The position numbers and the translations under genes are program-made. Positions 10,339 through 19,990 of a DNA stretch of 64,000 nt are shown here, piece by piece. Under the pieces are notes generated by a model. The model was not told the origin of the DNA and searched no databases. It saw only the letters and a program-made list of their open reading frames with translations. Each line of letters starts with the position of its first letter. Position 1 is the stretch's first letter. The stretch spans positions 147,795,340-147,859,339 of the forward strand of contig CM062296.1 of the NCBI GenBank assembly GCA_031216915.1, read 5' to 3'. This DNA is from Pictodentalium vernedei (Eukaryota > Mollusca > Scaphopoda > Dentaliida > Dentaliidae).

Positions 10339-11300
10339 TCAATCGATTGCATCCGGAATCTTTTTGGGATCCAATAATTTATGAAACGATTGTCTCACTT
10401 CTTCCCTACCTTTTTCCACAAGAGAATGCGTCAATTGTTCCTTGGTGATCTGATGACTCTTGACTCTTATCTTCGCTTTCATGACTTCGTATTTTTGTTT
10501 TTCGTTCAATGTGTAGACGTATTTGCCGTCCGAAATCCTACCATCTTTCAATGCTAGAGAGATCTTATCTGACACGGTGTTGATCTTTGCATCGGCCAAA
10601 ACGCTGATATTTATGTGCTTCCTAGCCTTTACATATAATTTTTTAGTGAGAAATTTTCTGATTGTACTAACGAATCCAGCAGTCAAAGCCAATCCTTCTA
10701 TGGCCAACGCGATTGGAAGAGCAACGACGGTGGCCAACAATAGACTGATTCCAGCAACATTCAAACCCATAGAGACCGTGATGAGAGTCAGATCCATACC
10801 ACTCACAAATTTCTCTAATCTCGAATATTTCTTATTGAGCGATCAACGAGAATCTCTCTCTCGCATCAGATACGATTGAATTCTATTGATCTGTTCGATT
10901 CGATACCTCTGCCCCACATCGTCACTTTCCTCCCGCATTGTGTCCTTGGGCAAGGCACTTAACGCCGATTGCCTACATGGGGACACGATGACGCTTTGTA
11001 CTAAGGCGTACTGCACATCGACAGTGCGCATGTCTTCAACCAATCTAACCCTGTCTGTGCTGTGGTGCAGAGTTCAGAGTTACGATGTTGGAGAGCTGAC
11101 AGCTGCTCATCATTGCTCGGTGGTTCTCTCCGGGTACTCCGGCTTCCTCCACCCGTAAAACTGTCACTGACATGATATGACGCTGGCAGTTAATGTGTCA
11201 TTAAACTCTAATAAAAACAATCGTCACTTTCTCCTCGTTCTAGCGGCGGTGGTGGTAGATAAGGTGACATGGGCTAGACGTTCAGTATCTCTAACGATGG
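10339..11300 (-). pseudogene. E1 membrane protein remnant, split by a SINE
   Basis: Protein with two hydrophobic segments (GLNVAGISLLLATVVALPIA and LALTAGFVST), then a Lys-rich stretch, then a helical part with VLADAKINTVSDKISLALKD and GRISDGKYVYTLNEKQKYE. The E2 homologue is at 41831-42580. Similar proteins occur in cnidarian Polinton-like elements, as far as I recall. It is probably a virion or replication membrane component, but its function is unknown. A SINE (10930-11219) sits in the N-terminal part. Coding text with YLPPPPPLERGESD continues beyond the SINE to about 11300. It is broken. Confidence 0.65.
10930..11219 (+). mobile_element. 5-prime-truncated SINE in the E1 membrane-protein gene
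   Basis: Plus-orientation copy lacking the tRNA-like head. It starts in the body at TGTGTCCTTGGGCAAGGCAC and includes the conserved TCTCCGGGTACTCCGGCTTC block, ending in TCTAATAAAAACA. It is flanked by a 12-bp duplication ATCGTCACTTTC at 10918-10929 and 11220-11231. It is the same family as the copy at 2534-2946. Confidence 0.9.
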
Positions 11301-11395
11301 ATATATTTTTTAACTTCGAGTTTCCATTTTCATTTTTTTTTTATTTATTTATTTATATCTATTATTTTTGTATGTATTTTTATTTTCGTCCCTTA

Positions 11396-11791
11396 TTATT
11401 TAACGGAAAATTGTTTTAGTGGTCTCCCCTTTTCCAACACATTTTCCAAAATGCGTCCACTGTCTTTCGTGGTGAGACATCGATGTGCTAACTTCAACTC
11501 TTCTGATTTAGTGGGCTTTGGTTCTCCGACGCAAAACACAAATTGATTCCAATATTCGATTACGTTGTTGTGTCAGATGTATTCCAATGCGCGCATGAAA
11601 TACTTAGTGATGAGGTCTTCCCATTCCATCGTAAGACACGAATGACTAATGTGATTAAATTCTTTCTCCTCTCAACAGCCTATTCATCTTTCATTCAAAA
11701 CGTGAGGAAGTTGTTCATTCACGCAGATCGCATAAGCTCTGCACAGTGCCCTTCGAAGAAACCAAGCTCTCGATTCCATGGAATCATTCAT
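11396..11791 (-). pseudogene. E1 small Cys/His protein remnant
   Basis: It starts MNDSMESRAWFLRRAL, continues CRAYAICVNEQLPHVLNE, and then has a Cys/His-type block ending HSCLTMEW. The last part carries FVFCVGEPKPTKSEELKLAH. The E2 homologue is 42642-43076 (CVGCWNHLDFDHEDHSCL), and E3 has a distantly similar block (CYGCTVDHPSRIQYNLC) at about 55770. A zinc-binding role is likely, but the function is unknown. In E2 it is the outermost gene beside the right terminal repeat; here it abuts the packaging block. It is broken. Confidence 0.6.
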
Positions 11792-11894
11792 TTTATTCAT
11801 AATTATTACATCTACACAAAAAAAATATATTTTTATTATTTTTTTCTATTATTTGTTTCGTATTATTTTTTTTCTTTTTTTTTTCTTTTTATAT

Positions 11895-12105
11895 ATTACA
11901 TTTTTTTGTGATAACAACACATTCTATTCATCACATCATCAACTGAATGAGAAAATACTTCTTGTCCAGTATGAATGCGCATATTATTATAGGAAGGAGG
12001 TGGCATTTTTTTCAAAAGATGGATTTTATGCTTTTCGTATTTTGATAAAACCATCATTTTTTACCGTTGTCGTCATCGTTAGAATGATATGGGAAATAAT
12101 TCATA
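11895..12105 (-). CDS. E1 short PPPSY-containing protein, counterpart of 30769-30960
   Basis: Minus-strand reading frame beginning MPPPSYNNMRIHTGQEVF and continuing to MNRMCCYHKKM. It resembles the end of the E2 small protein at 30769-30960 (PPPFEENNDV followed by NEMCYYKKRN). PPSY fits the PPxY late-domain motif that recruits WW-domain ubiquitin ligases, but one short motif is weak evidence. In both elements it follows the pVI-like gene at the inner end of the packaging block. Length and boundaries are approximate. Confidence 0.4.
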
Positions 12106-12199
12106 ATGATTTTTAACCTTTTAGCAAATTCGATCCACGATCTATTTGACGCGAATGAGAGTAATCTGCGAATAAATTCGAAACACATATGCGAATGGA

Positions 12200-12577
12200 T
12201 TATTCAATATTTTCATCACCCAGATTGAATACATTAACTACGTTTTTTGCACAATGAACAATGTAACGATATTTCCCGTAATTGTAAAGTTCTACAAATT
12301 TCACATCGTATTTTAACCAATCTAGGACATCTATAATCATGCCATAATCTTGGTAAGACACATTTTTTCTTTCATTCGAACACTTCATCATTTCGATATT
12401 TTTGAAATAACTTCGATTTAAGAATATGAACAACAATATTAACGAAAACAACGTTCCGTACCCGTTTAAACACGTGTCGTGTACGATTTGTTCTGATTGA
12501 ATTCTTTCTAATGCATACTCATGTAAATATTTAAAAAAAGCTATAAGCATTTCGTAATATGAACGTCTTGTTAACAC
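12200..12577 (-). CDS. E1 hypothetical protein with one membrane segment, no E2 counterpart
   Basis: Uninterrupted 125-residue frame (MLTRRSYYEMLIAFFKYLHE start as predicted). It has one strongly hydrophobic stretch, YGTLFSLILLFIFLNRSYF, after a Cys-containing helix, and a C-terminal half rich in Tyr and Val (YNYGKYRYIVHCAKNVVNVF). It is not recognised. It lies between the pVI-like gene and the PPPSY gene, where E2 has only about 170 bp of AT-rich sequence, so it is an accessory gene gained by E1 or lost from E2. An intact frame in an otherwise broken element is notable but may be chance. Confidence 0.5.
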   Translation of the reverse strand: MLTRRSYYEMLIAFFKYLHEYALERIQSEQIVHDTCLNGYGTLFSLILLFIFLNRSYFKNIEMMKCSNERKNVSYQDYGMIIDVLDWLKYDVKFVELYNYGKYRYIVHCAKNVVNVFNLGDENIE

Positions 12578-12634
12578 GTCTGTTGGAATATGTTTGCTCT
12601 CCTATTGTTTCATTTTTTAATTGTTATTTTTTTT

Positions 12635-13226
12635 TTATAATACCATACCCAAAAGGGGTATATTCTTAAACAGTGCATTCTGACTGAACAACAAACCTTC
12701 ACCAATCGGTACCACATTCTCTCCGGTCTTCAGATAGAGACCGTCTCCATGGAAAGCATCGCCACCACTGCCCTTTCTCACAGGGCCTAGATACAATCCT
12801 TCTCCTTCAAAAACAGTCTGTTTCCCCTCTTCTTCCAAAACAACCCTCTACCCATTAATTTGTCGACTCCCGAACTAGTGAGTCTCGAGAGAGAGCTCCC
12901 ACTCCTAGAGCTGGTAACACCGTCTTCGTGAGAATGGGTAATGCTTTGACGGCGAGTCCCGCCAATAGCAGTAAGAAACCGCCTTTCGTTCTCAGATTAT
13001 ATCTCAATTGAGCGGGACTCAGTCTCACCGTCATTCCCGTTCGATTATGAATCGCTTTCTCCATCCTTTTTATTTGAGTTTTAGTCCAGGCGATTTGATC
13101 GCGGCCGCCACTCACCAGATTTTCATAACTGAATTTAAATCTAACGGCCTCACCTCGATTTCTCAACGCTCTGTGAAGTGTAGCTTTCTGTCCTTCGGAT
13201 ATGTTCACAATTATGTACCGAGCCAT
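12635..13226 (-). pseudogene. E1 pVI/pX-like minor virion protein remnant
   Basis: It starts MARYIIVNISEGQKATLHRA. An N-terminal half follows with SGGRDQIAWTKTQIKRMEK and MTVRLSPAQLRYNLRTKGG. A hydrophobic stretch LLLLAGLAVKALPILTKTVL then leads to a Gly-rich C-terminal half with GEGLYLGPVRKG and FKNIPLLGMVL. The Leu/Pro-rich amphipathic stretch plus Gly-rich repeats recall Polinton and adenovirus core or membrane-lytic minor proteins. That role is inferred. The E2 copy is 29984-30603. It is broken. Confidence 0.6.
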
Positions 13227-13254
13227 ATTTTTTTTGGTGGGGGGGGGGGGGGGG
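13227..13254 (-). promoter_or_regulatory. C-tract plus A8 leader directly before a start codon
   Basis: Read on the minus strand, a run of 16 C, then ACC, then eight A and one T precede the ATG at 13226. The same design, a C21 run plus A8 directly before ATG, occurs at 41792-41826 in E2 before a different gene. A leader or promoter role is inferred, and homopolymer expansion by slippage is the simple alternative. Confidence 0.35.
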
Positions 13255-13407
13255 ATTTGATTTGATTTGATTTAATTATATATATATATATTTTTTAAAT
13301 TATTAATATTATAAGTTTCTTTTTTTATTTCTTAAATAATATATCAATAAAAACCTAAAAACTTCTTTAAATAAAAAAAAAAAATATTTTTTTTAAGATA
13401 TTAGTTA

Positions 13408-14167
13408 TTATTTTTTCCATATCTCTCTGATGTGAAATCGTACAGTCACTCTCACTCCGTGATGATTTAACAGATCGCAGTTCTGATCTGTCAACGTGGC
13501 TTTGTTGCTATACAAAGTGTCCAGAATCACGTGTAGATAGACGAGATTTCGAGGTCGCTCCACGATCTTGTAACCTGGCGAAAAGTCCGGAAAGAACGAG
13601 TAGATCGTAGGCGGAGTGCCACCATCAATGTAACTTCCCTTGATCACATTGACATTCACCAAAATGCTATTGACCGCGAGATTGTCGACCATATTTTCGT
13701 ACGCGGCGTGACCTCGATACATCTTTTGATCGTATCCCAACATCTTGCCGATCGAATCTTCTGCACAAAAATCCACTAGAAAATTATCTCCGAAGTCTTA
13801 TACCCTGTGTAGAGTACTCGTATTGGGAGCGAGTCTTAATCATCTTGCTTCTGTGGACGTCAGTCTTCAGTCTTGTCTGGATGGGACGGTTCAGATCGCC
13901 TATGTCGTAACTCCCTTTGGGAATTCGAATCTCGAACCAATCCACACCGTTGGAATACTTGAATGTGTTACTATTTTCGGTGACGTTGGGAAACGAATAG
14001 TAAGTCTCGAGATTAACCAACGCCATCTCGTATCTCTTTTCCTTCTTCAATTCGACGGGAGGTTCGAATTTCATAGTGAAGCGAGTCGTGTCGTGACTCA
14101 CTACGATTTGAGTGGATTGTTTCGCAGCCATATTCTCGACTATCTGATCTAATAGATGTTCTGACAT
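13408..14167 (-). pseudogene. E1 penton-like minor capsid protein remnant
   Basis: It starts MSEHLLDQIVENMAAKQSTQ. The jelly-roll-like N-terminal part reads RFTMKFEPPVELKKEKRYEM, ALVNLETYYSFPNVTENSN and IRIPKGSYDIGDLN. This is the strand pattern of Polinton penton proteins: a substrate-displaying edge strand, a YxMALxxxxYxxSxPN-type core and an I-PKGxYxI turn. The C-terminal part carries NHHGVRVTVRFHIREIWKK. The E2 copy is 29036-29797 and E3 has a diverged relative at 59004-59630. It forms the fivefold vertices of the shell. It is broken. Confidence 0.75.
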
Positions 14168-14236
14168 TTATTATTATTTATATATTTTTTATATTTTATC
14201 GATATTTTTTTTTTTTCTTCTCTATTATTATCAGAA

Positions 14237-14993
14237 ATTAAAAAAAAAAATCGTCGAATCCGCTTCGATATTTTCCGTTGTTAAATTCGCTCGTCAAATC
14301 GACCACCACGAACTTGTGATGTGCTTTGTCCCACATCCTCTTAAAGAATCTCCTGAATTCTTCCCTGCACATGTCGTTGGCCACGTGATTTCCATAGATG
14401 TGATTGAGATTCTTGAGATCCTCACGAAAGAGACACAGAAAATTAGCATTCTCCTTTATCGTCTGTCTGGGCAGTCAAAAATAATTCCGAGACAGATAGA
14501 AACAATCCACGTTGCTGTGACGTCCTCGAACGTAGTACGATTCGCATCGATTCTGTCTTTCGAACAGCAGATCGTCGAAGATCATGAGATTCTTATTCTC
14601 CGACTTCAACTGTCTGGGATCGGGAACGTTCTCGTAAAACAGACACTCCACGTTCGAACACTCGGCGTTTCCCCTGGTCAATTCTCTCGTCGCTCCTTCC
14701 AATATATTCGAAGTCTCGTGTCCTTCGAATTCGTCTTGATTGTCGAAGATTCTCCACATGACGTCCTTGGGTAATTTACGTATCATGCACTCTCGAAACA
14801 ATCAGTATTCAGGTTGAAAGAGACTCTTGCTGAAAACGAATAATCTATCGTAATCCAACCAGGCGGGTTGCAACAATAGATTCATCAAGAGATTGGTCTT
14901 TCCGCAATTCGATTTTCCCACTATCAGACCTCTTATGCTCTTGGAAAAGAACTCGTCGTTCAGCATCTTGGTCATCGCGTCATTCCAAGACAT
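14237..14993 (-). pseudogene. E1 FtsK/A32-type genome-packaging ATPase remnant
   Basis: DNA-packaging motor of the element. It starts MSWNDAMTKMLNDEFFSK. Walker A follows at GLIVGKSNCGKTNLLMNLL (about 14880-14935), then LDYDRLFVFSKSLFQPEY and a Walker B-type NLMIFDDLLFE near 14570. This is the HerA/FtsK-like ATPase shared by Polintons and large DNA viruses. The E2 copy is 28191-28955. It lies between the penton gene and a small basic protein gene, and is broken. Confidence 0.85.
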
Positions 14994-15120
14994 GTCTTTG
15001 ATTTCCTTTTTTTTCTACAGGTTTTTTTTTTTAACTATGCTTTGAACTATGTTTTTTTAATTTTTTTTTTAATTTTTAATTCTTATTTTTATATATATAT
15101 TATTTATAAAAAGTTTTTTT

Positions 15121-15482
15121 TTATTTATAAATCACATTCAATCCCGATCCTTTCGTCATTTTAGCTAAGTCTTGTATTGGTACGACATCATCATTTTGAT
15201 AGAAGTCTCGCCAACTTTTTGGTTCGATTCTCGATCGTTTGGCAGGTGGTTGAGTTATCAATTTATTTTTCAACGCGTCGGCACTTCTCTTGCCAACTTC
15301 CGAAGCTATTCTACCGCTCGCTTCGGTCACCACTTTCTTACCGGCACTGTCTTCTTTCCAACTTTGAGATCACTTGAGGTGATCTGTTTCGCGGCGTCGC
15401 CAGTGAATTTACAAGTTAAAAATCGCATCATCGAATTGACGACGTAAGATCTAGCGTATCCCTTGTTATTTATCACTAACAT
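15121..15482 (-). pseudogene. E1 small basic protein remnant of unknown function
   Basis: It starts after a run of A on the coding strand (MLVINNKGYARSYVV). The C-terminal part has SGRIASEVGKRSADALKNKL and a Lys/Arg-rich PPAKRSRIEPKSW, ending PIQDLAKMTKGSG. E2 carries the same architecture at 27770-28090. The basic KR-rich patch suggests nucleic-acid binding or nuclear targeting, which is an inference. It always lies between the ATPase and the DUF8207-like gene. Confidence 0.55.
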
Positions 15483-15574
15483 TTTTTTTTTAAAATTCGT
15501 TTTTGTTTTTATTACTTTTTGAATATATGTATTTTTTTTATTTACTTAATATTTTTTTCTTTTCTCTTACTATT

Positions 15575-16520
15575 TTATTTCAAACGATTCATCAACTCTT
15601 TATAATCCTTCCTAGTCAAGACCTTCTGCCTCAATAATTCGTCGCACACGCTCACTATCTCGTTATTCACTCCAGTGTTACCAGCCTCTCTGCTAGCCAT
15701 CAACAATCTCAATCTCTCCGACAAGGCATCGGGATCGCGCGGAAGAAATATCGTGTCGGTCACTCCCTTTCCAGTTGTCGATTTCACAAAATAATCGTTC
15801 GCCTTCCATATGGGTTCCACCACGTTTTTCCACTTGTAACCTCTCCAATCCTTCAGTTTCGCCTCGTTGGGATCGTTGTTCTTCTTCATGGCGTGGGCCT
15901 GAACCAGAATGTCTCCGTAATTTTTGTAACCCTCCTTGGTGTAATCGTCGGGTCTCTGGTGAGAGAGTAGAGTATACAATCCGTCGGTCAATTCGTACCT
16001 GTTAGGACCGACGATCAAATAGCCGCCTTCATACGATATTTCCGTGTCACCCACAAAAGTTTTATAGCGATAGTCACAAAATCCGTACATCAAATCTTTC
16101 ACGATTCCACTACTATTGTCAGATCTGATGCTAACAATGCTCGAAGCGTCAATACTATCGACGTTACTTGGATCGGACTCGATTCTCTCAGGCGTGTATT
16201 CGGAGAAAGTTCTCGGCGTAAAACTACCGACGCTACTTCGTTCGGTCTCGATTCCCGTCGGAGTGTAATCGGACTAACTTCCCGGTGCCAAACTATCGGG
16301 GAGCGAAGCCATCCTCTGAGAACCTTCTTTTATAGGTCTCAATTCCTCGACGATCTCTTTCCTGGCTCGTTCCTGAACCTCGGTGACGAGTCTGAACAAC
16401 ATGGTCGTCTCTCGTCTGAACACCGTCTCTCCCAATCACCTGGCCCTATTGATTTCAAATCGGACTCGCGTGCTCGATCTCGAACGATCGAGTTTACCGG
16501 ACCAATGTCGAATTTGCCGG
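15575..16520 (-). pseudogene. E1 DUF8207-like protein remnant
   Basis: The C-terminal domain has DLMYGFCDYRYKTFVGDTEI, a YELTDGLYTLLSHQRPDDYT block, GYKWKNVVEPIW, and the end FLPRDPDALSERLRLLMASR followed by VCDELLRQKVL. This matches the domain I know as DUF8207 from insect and cnidarian Polinton-like elements. The N-terminal third is helical and charged (FRLVTEVQERARKEIVEELR). The function is unknown. It is the outermost gene on this side, as in E2. It is broken. Confidence 0.65.
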
Positions 16521-17100
16521 TTGAGAAGGATTGTTTTCTCCCGCGGGAATCGTGGGAATCGACGTTCGATCACGTGTTCTTTTTCCAACTCTGAGCGCCA
16601 AGGAACACGTCAATCGTGTCTCCTCGGAATTTTGCCAACGGAAAATCTCGATGAAAATCTTAATACAAATCGTGTCTCTGGGTCACGGTCGCGCAGAGAC
16701 CCCTACCGGAAAAATCGATGTTACGTTGTGAAACAGTGACTATTTCACCGAGGTTTAAGTCAAATTTAAAAAAAGGGTGAATTTGTCAAACCCCTGATTT
16801 AGCGCAGAAGTTTTAAGTGAATTTTTGAAATTCCGTCGAAAGTGGTCCAGAAATGTTCAAATTTTAAACATTTTCCGGGGAAAACCCAGGGTTTTCGGTG
16901 AAAAATTGAATTATTTTTGGAAAAACCCAACTTTTTCCAAGAAAATACATTTTTTAACAGAAAAATTTGGGTTTTTCTAAAAATAACTCAATCTTTTTGG
17001 ACCACAAAATTTCTGGGCCAACAAGATGGAGGTGGCCCAGAACTCTGCGTAAACGTCTGCTCTTGACGCCCAGCGTTTCATAATAAAACAGGCCACAAGT
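16521..17100. other. Probable outer end of E1, with an inverted repeat
   Basis: No gene is seen. The sequence contains a strong inverted repeat: arms 16905-16930 and 16967-16992 (about 26 bp, one to two mismatches, around TTATTTTTGGAAAAACCCAA). Weaker outer arms lie near 16848 and 17010 (GGTCCAGAAAT and its complement). It does not resemble the terminal repeats of E2 or E3. The right end of E1 probably lies in here but cannot be fixed without its left end. Confidence 0.45.
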
Positions 17101-17516
17101 CACGATCGACAGTGGGAGTGTAAGTCATTTAATCTGCTTTTTACTCTTTAAAGACAACCGAGGAGTGGTTTTCTCGAGGCCTGACCATATTCTGTTGCTG
17201 AACCACAAGCAGAAACTCCATACAATAATATAAAAAATAAAAAAAGAGACCGGATATAAAAGCAGAGATTATTTCAATGACTGAATAATTTAAAATATTA
17301 AGCTAATGGCAACACTACCTCAATACCATCAGCAAACTCTCCATTTTGCAACGAGCCATATGAACATACTTTTGAAATGAGAGTGACAACTTTTCATACT
17401 CTCCATTCAAACTGGGGAGAATCAGAAACACAGAAGGAAAAGACCCCATCTATGGGTAACTGACAGACTCTCAGAATTACTACCGCGACACAGGCAGTGT
17501 TAGGACTGTTTGAGAG
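17101..17516. other. Unassigned host sequence
   Basis: No gene, RNA or repeat with a partner in the window was recognised. The sequence has moderate AT content. Confidence 0.4.
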
Positions 17517-17876
17517 TGCGCGGTGGCTCAGTAGGTAGAGGTGCAGGCTGCAAGCCGATAGGTCCTTGTTTCGAATCCCTCCTACGGGAACTGCGTTGTA
17601 GTCTTGTGCAAGACACTTAAACCCGATTGCAAATGTGGGGGAACGATGGCGCTGTGCGCTAAGGCGAACTGCACGTCGATGGTGCACTTGTCTTCATCAA
17701 ATTCTAACCCTGCCTTTGTAGAGTTAGTAGGTTGGGGTGCTGGACAATTGCTCGCCGTTGCTCGGTGGGTCTCTCCGTGTAGTCCGGCTTTCTCTCGTGA
17801 AACTGTCCGACTTGAGATGACTGTCGAATAGGTTGTTAAACCCCAATAAATAAATAAAATAATAAATAAATAAATA
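17517..17876 (+). mobile_element. Full-length tRNA-derived SINE
   Basis: Plus orientation. The head reads GCGCGGTGGCTCAGTAGG with TAGAGGTGCAGGCTGCAAG, the B box region is GTTTCGAATCC, the body has GTGCAAGACACTTAAACCC and GTGTAGTCCGGCTTTCTC, and the tail is an (AATA)n run from about 17844. This copy shows the head best and identifies the family seen at 2534, 10930, 31113 and 48715. No clear target duplication was found. Confidence 0.88.
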
Positions 17877-17959
17877 GCATTGGCTGAAGTAAAGTGTTCC
17901 GTGGGCATACAACACGTTGACCACAGATGTACAGAATTCCGACGCTATACTTGCTTTGA

Positions 17960-18145
17960 ACCCTGTAACCCAACGTAACGGCCAAAACCGGCCAGCGTTA
18001 TTCTAAATTATGGCCAATTAATTTTCGTCGAGCTTGTTCCAATGAGGGGTCATAACCTAGGTTTTTGAGACTAAAAATGAAAAACATTAGTTATTCAATT
18101 CATTTTGCTTGCAAGTGTTGTCTGCTTTTCGTGTTAGTTAAATGG
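17960..18145. mobile_element. piggyBac-like MITE, second copy
   Basis: Left end CCCTGTAACCCAACGTAACGGCC preceded by TTGA; right end ...GTTAGTTAAATGG followed by TTAA (18146-18149). It shares GGCCAAAACCGGCCAGCG, TTCCAATGAGGGGTCATAAC and AAGCAGAC blocks with the MITE at 9765-10007, in reverse orientation. It has a single copy of the arm that is duplicated as a palindrome there. Confidence 0.7.
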
Positions 18146-18150
18146 TTAAC

Positions 18151-18315
18151 TAATACTAACCCTGCTTATGCCGTGGTTGCAAATTAGAGAGTACCATAGT
18201 AAATCATGGTCTCTCAGCAACTTGTTTCCGGGTACCCTGGCTTCCACCATCCGCAAATGGTTCGTAATGATATGACCCAGGTTGCTTTTAAACCCAAATG
18301 AACAAATAAAACAAG
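18151..18315 (+). mobile_element. Degenerate SINE 3-prime fragment
   Basis: Begins CTAATACTAACCCTGCTTAT and continues through CTTGTTTCCGGGTACCCTGG, CTTCCACC and AAACCCAAATGAACAAATAA. It is a diverged version of the body and tail of the SINE family described at 17517. Confidence 0.6.
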
Positions 18316-19126
18316 AGATTGCACTAGATGTGAAGGCATAATCCCACATGTTGCAAGTTGAGGGATGAGTCTGTGTGTAGGTGGACAAAAACATATATCG
18401 CTGAAAAGTTGACAAAGTAAGGGCAGTAACTTCAGCGAAAATAGAATGAGAACTCCGTAAAATGTGTGGCGGAAGGGGGTTAATGATTTTACAGAATGAA
18501 TTTCATTGAAATCCACCCACTCATTGCAGAGCTGTTGAACCGACCGATATGACAGACAGACGTACGGACACATGTAATCCAGTATAAGACCCTCCTCCTC
18601 ATGTGCACATTTACTTTTTATACAAACATGAAGATAGGGAGGAGTGATCCTTTTATATATTGTATGTAATATAGAAGAAATGATACCCAGGCGTGTCTAA
18701 TTCGCTGGAGCCGGGGGAGGGTACTTACAGGTGACACCTCTTTTTATCTGTACATCTGTATAGTCAGAGCAGTGTGTTCCCTCGGAATTGCAGTTTTACC
18801 TCCTGCCCCCCCCCCCCCCCCCCCGGCGGTCGAGCATCCAATATTTGAGAAGGACATTGCACCCCGCCCCCATGAAGGAGGAAGAGAAATGTTTGCAACT
18901 GCTACCTGTGGATTTCCAACTGCGGTGGAGATCCGAATGCACCCTCTCCCCATTCTTTTCGAAATATATAATCTTTAGGCACTGGAGTTGGAAATCGTCT
19001 CTTTGGTTACTAAAGTTGAAAAAAACAACTTTTATTGAATACAACAAGGCGCCATCTGCATTACACTGCAGCGCCTTGTGAATTTTTGGTTTCGTGTTAG
19101 GTGCTGTATTTCATAAGAAAACTTAC
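18316..19126. other. Host intronic or intergenic sequence with a long C run
   Basis: No exon was recognised on either strand. A run of about 19 C lies at 18806-18824, the kind of homopolymer seen at several other places in the window. Open frames here lack family resemblance. Confidence 0.4.
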
Positions 19127-19353
19127 TGTTGCTTGCACACAGAATTACAAACACACTAGACAAGCATGCTATGCCACCAATCAGCATGCCAGAAACAAGG
19201 AGTAATTTTCTTCCTGTGCGATTCATGAGTACCAATAAAAGTGCGTTTGCAGGAATCTCGATCAGTGAAATAAGAGCAAAGTCAACGTAAACGTCTCCAG
19301 AGAGATTTCCGGAATAAAGAGCGAATCCATAGTAAACCACTGCAACTACAACC
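19127..19353 (-). CDS. Host exon: SLC22-type organic cation/anion transporter (MFS)
   Basis: A 227-bp internal exon. On the minus strand it is preceded by TTTATTTTTGACAG and followed by GTAAGT. It encodes VVVAVVYYGFALYSGNLSGD, then VYVDFALISLIEIPANALLL, VLMNRTGRKLLL and GMLIGGIACL. This is the YYG-x-SL-x(2)-GNLGGD-x-Y helix and EIPA helix plus GRR/K loop typical of SLC22 transporters in the plasma membrane. Neighbouring exons were not found within several kilobases, so the introns are long or the gene is a fragment. The frame is open across the exon. It is the only clear host gene in the window. Confidence 0.8.
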
Positions 19354-19579
19354 CTGTCAAAAATAAATGAATTAATATAGTTGAGCGCGAGTAGTTTCAT
19401 TGTCTTATAAAACATATCAATAGTCAAAATTACCTACCTCGTAAATTGTTTTTTTTACGAAAAATATATTGAACACAACAGTGCCACCTACCATAATGGC
19501 TATATCTGGTGAGCGCCCATCACACGAGAACCATAATTTTGATTGAATTCCCTATTTTGTTTTACGTTATGCCATTCGA
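19354..19579. other. Intron-like sequence upstream of the SLC22 exon
   Basis: No gene was seen. It merges into a host repeat that continues to about 19700. Confidence 0.4.
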
Positions 19580-19705
19580 TGATCTCTATGCAACTTTATT
19601 ACACAACTGTTCGACGAAATTCCCATCTGCATTAACACTAAACAATGAGGACAATGAAAATCCGTTCTGCACAGATGTGCCGAACGGAAATTTTTGACGG
19701 AAAAT
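19580..19705. repeat. Host repeat containing the paralogous empty target site of E3
   Basis: TTATTACACAACTGTTCGAC, GAAATTCCCATCTGCATTAA and CACTAAACAATG match the left flank of E3 at 47390-47454. AAAATCCGTTCTGCAC, AGATGTGCCGAACGGAAATT match across the E3 junction to its right flank at 63870-63905. This copy has no element inserted at TCCGTT. Confidence 0.8.
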
Positions 19706-19990
19706 TTTTAAATAGAAGCGAAATTTCACTAAAATTTTCTACAAATCGTTCATCGCATTTGCAGTTTGAATCGTTAGCGCTAGCTAATGAAAGTGTCAAT
19801 GACACTAGCTCAATTTGACAAACTTGAACTTGGTGAGTTAAAATTTAAGACCATTGGTTCCAATGTTATTTGGTGAAACTTCAATATAACAAAATTGTGC
19901 ATGTATGTTCACAACGTCAGAGCAATCCATTCATTTTTAAATGTAAACTGTAGGGCTGGCTAAAGGAAGAATGTGGATACACAAATGCCG
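19706..19990. other. Host sequence between repeat arrays
   Basis: AT-rich, with no recognised gene. It grades into the satellite that follows. Confidence 0.35.

Larger units (their letters stand above)
1..17100. mobile_element. Element E1: fossil Polinton/Maverick-like element, left end outside the window
   Basis: A virus-like element recognised by family B DNA polymerase, adenain-like protease, fibre, integrase, capsid, penton and packaging ATPase remnants in one continuous block. The polymerase starts before base 1, so the left terminal repeat is not visible. The right boundary is uncertain: the last recognisable gene ends near 16520 and unassigned sequence with an inverted repeat follows to about 17010. 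Its proteins resemble those of E2 closely, but gene order differs. It carries two SINE insertions and one MITE. It is broken throughout, with roughly two dozen interruptions visible, and looks old. It could instead be two abutting fragments, but no terminal repeat is seen at the internal junction near 11.8 kb. Confidence 0.85.

Noticed and set aside
11700-12200. Terminal repeat separating two different elements within E1
   Set aside because: No inverted-repeat text, AG/CT end or 6-bp duplication was found at the junction, and coding text runs close to it on both sides. The possibility is kept as an alternative only.
16845-17010. E1 terminal inverted repeat
   Set aside because: It is an internal palindrome (both arms local), whereas a terminal repeat needs its partner at the other end of E1, which is outside the window.
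17517-17590. tRNA gene
   Set aside because: A- and B-box-like text is present, but it is the head of a SINE with body and AT-rich tail, repeated elsewhere in the window with target duplications.
18214-18573. Second SLC22 exon on the minus strand
   Set aside because: The frame has hydrophobic residues but no transporter motifs, and part of it is a degenerate SINE.
18772-19081. Proline-rich protein
   Set aside because: The proline run is only the translation of a C homopolymer.
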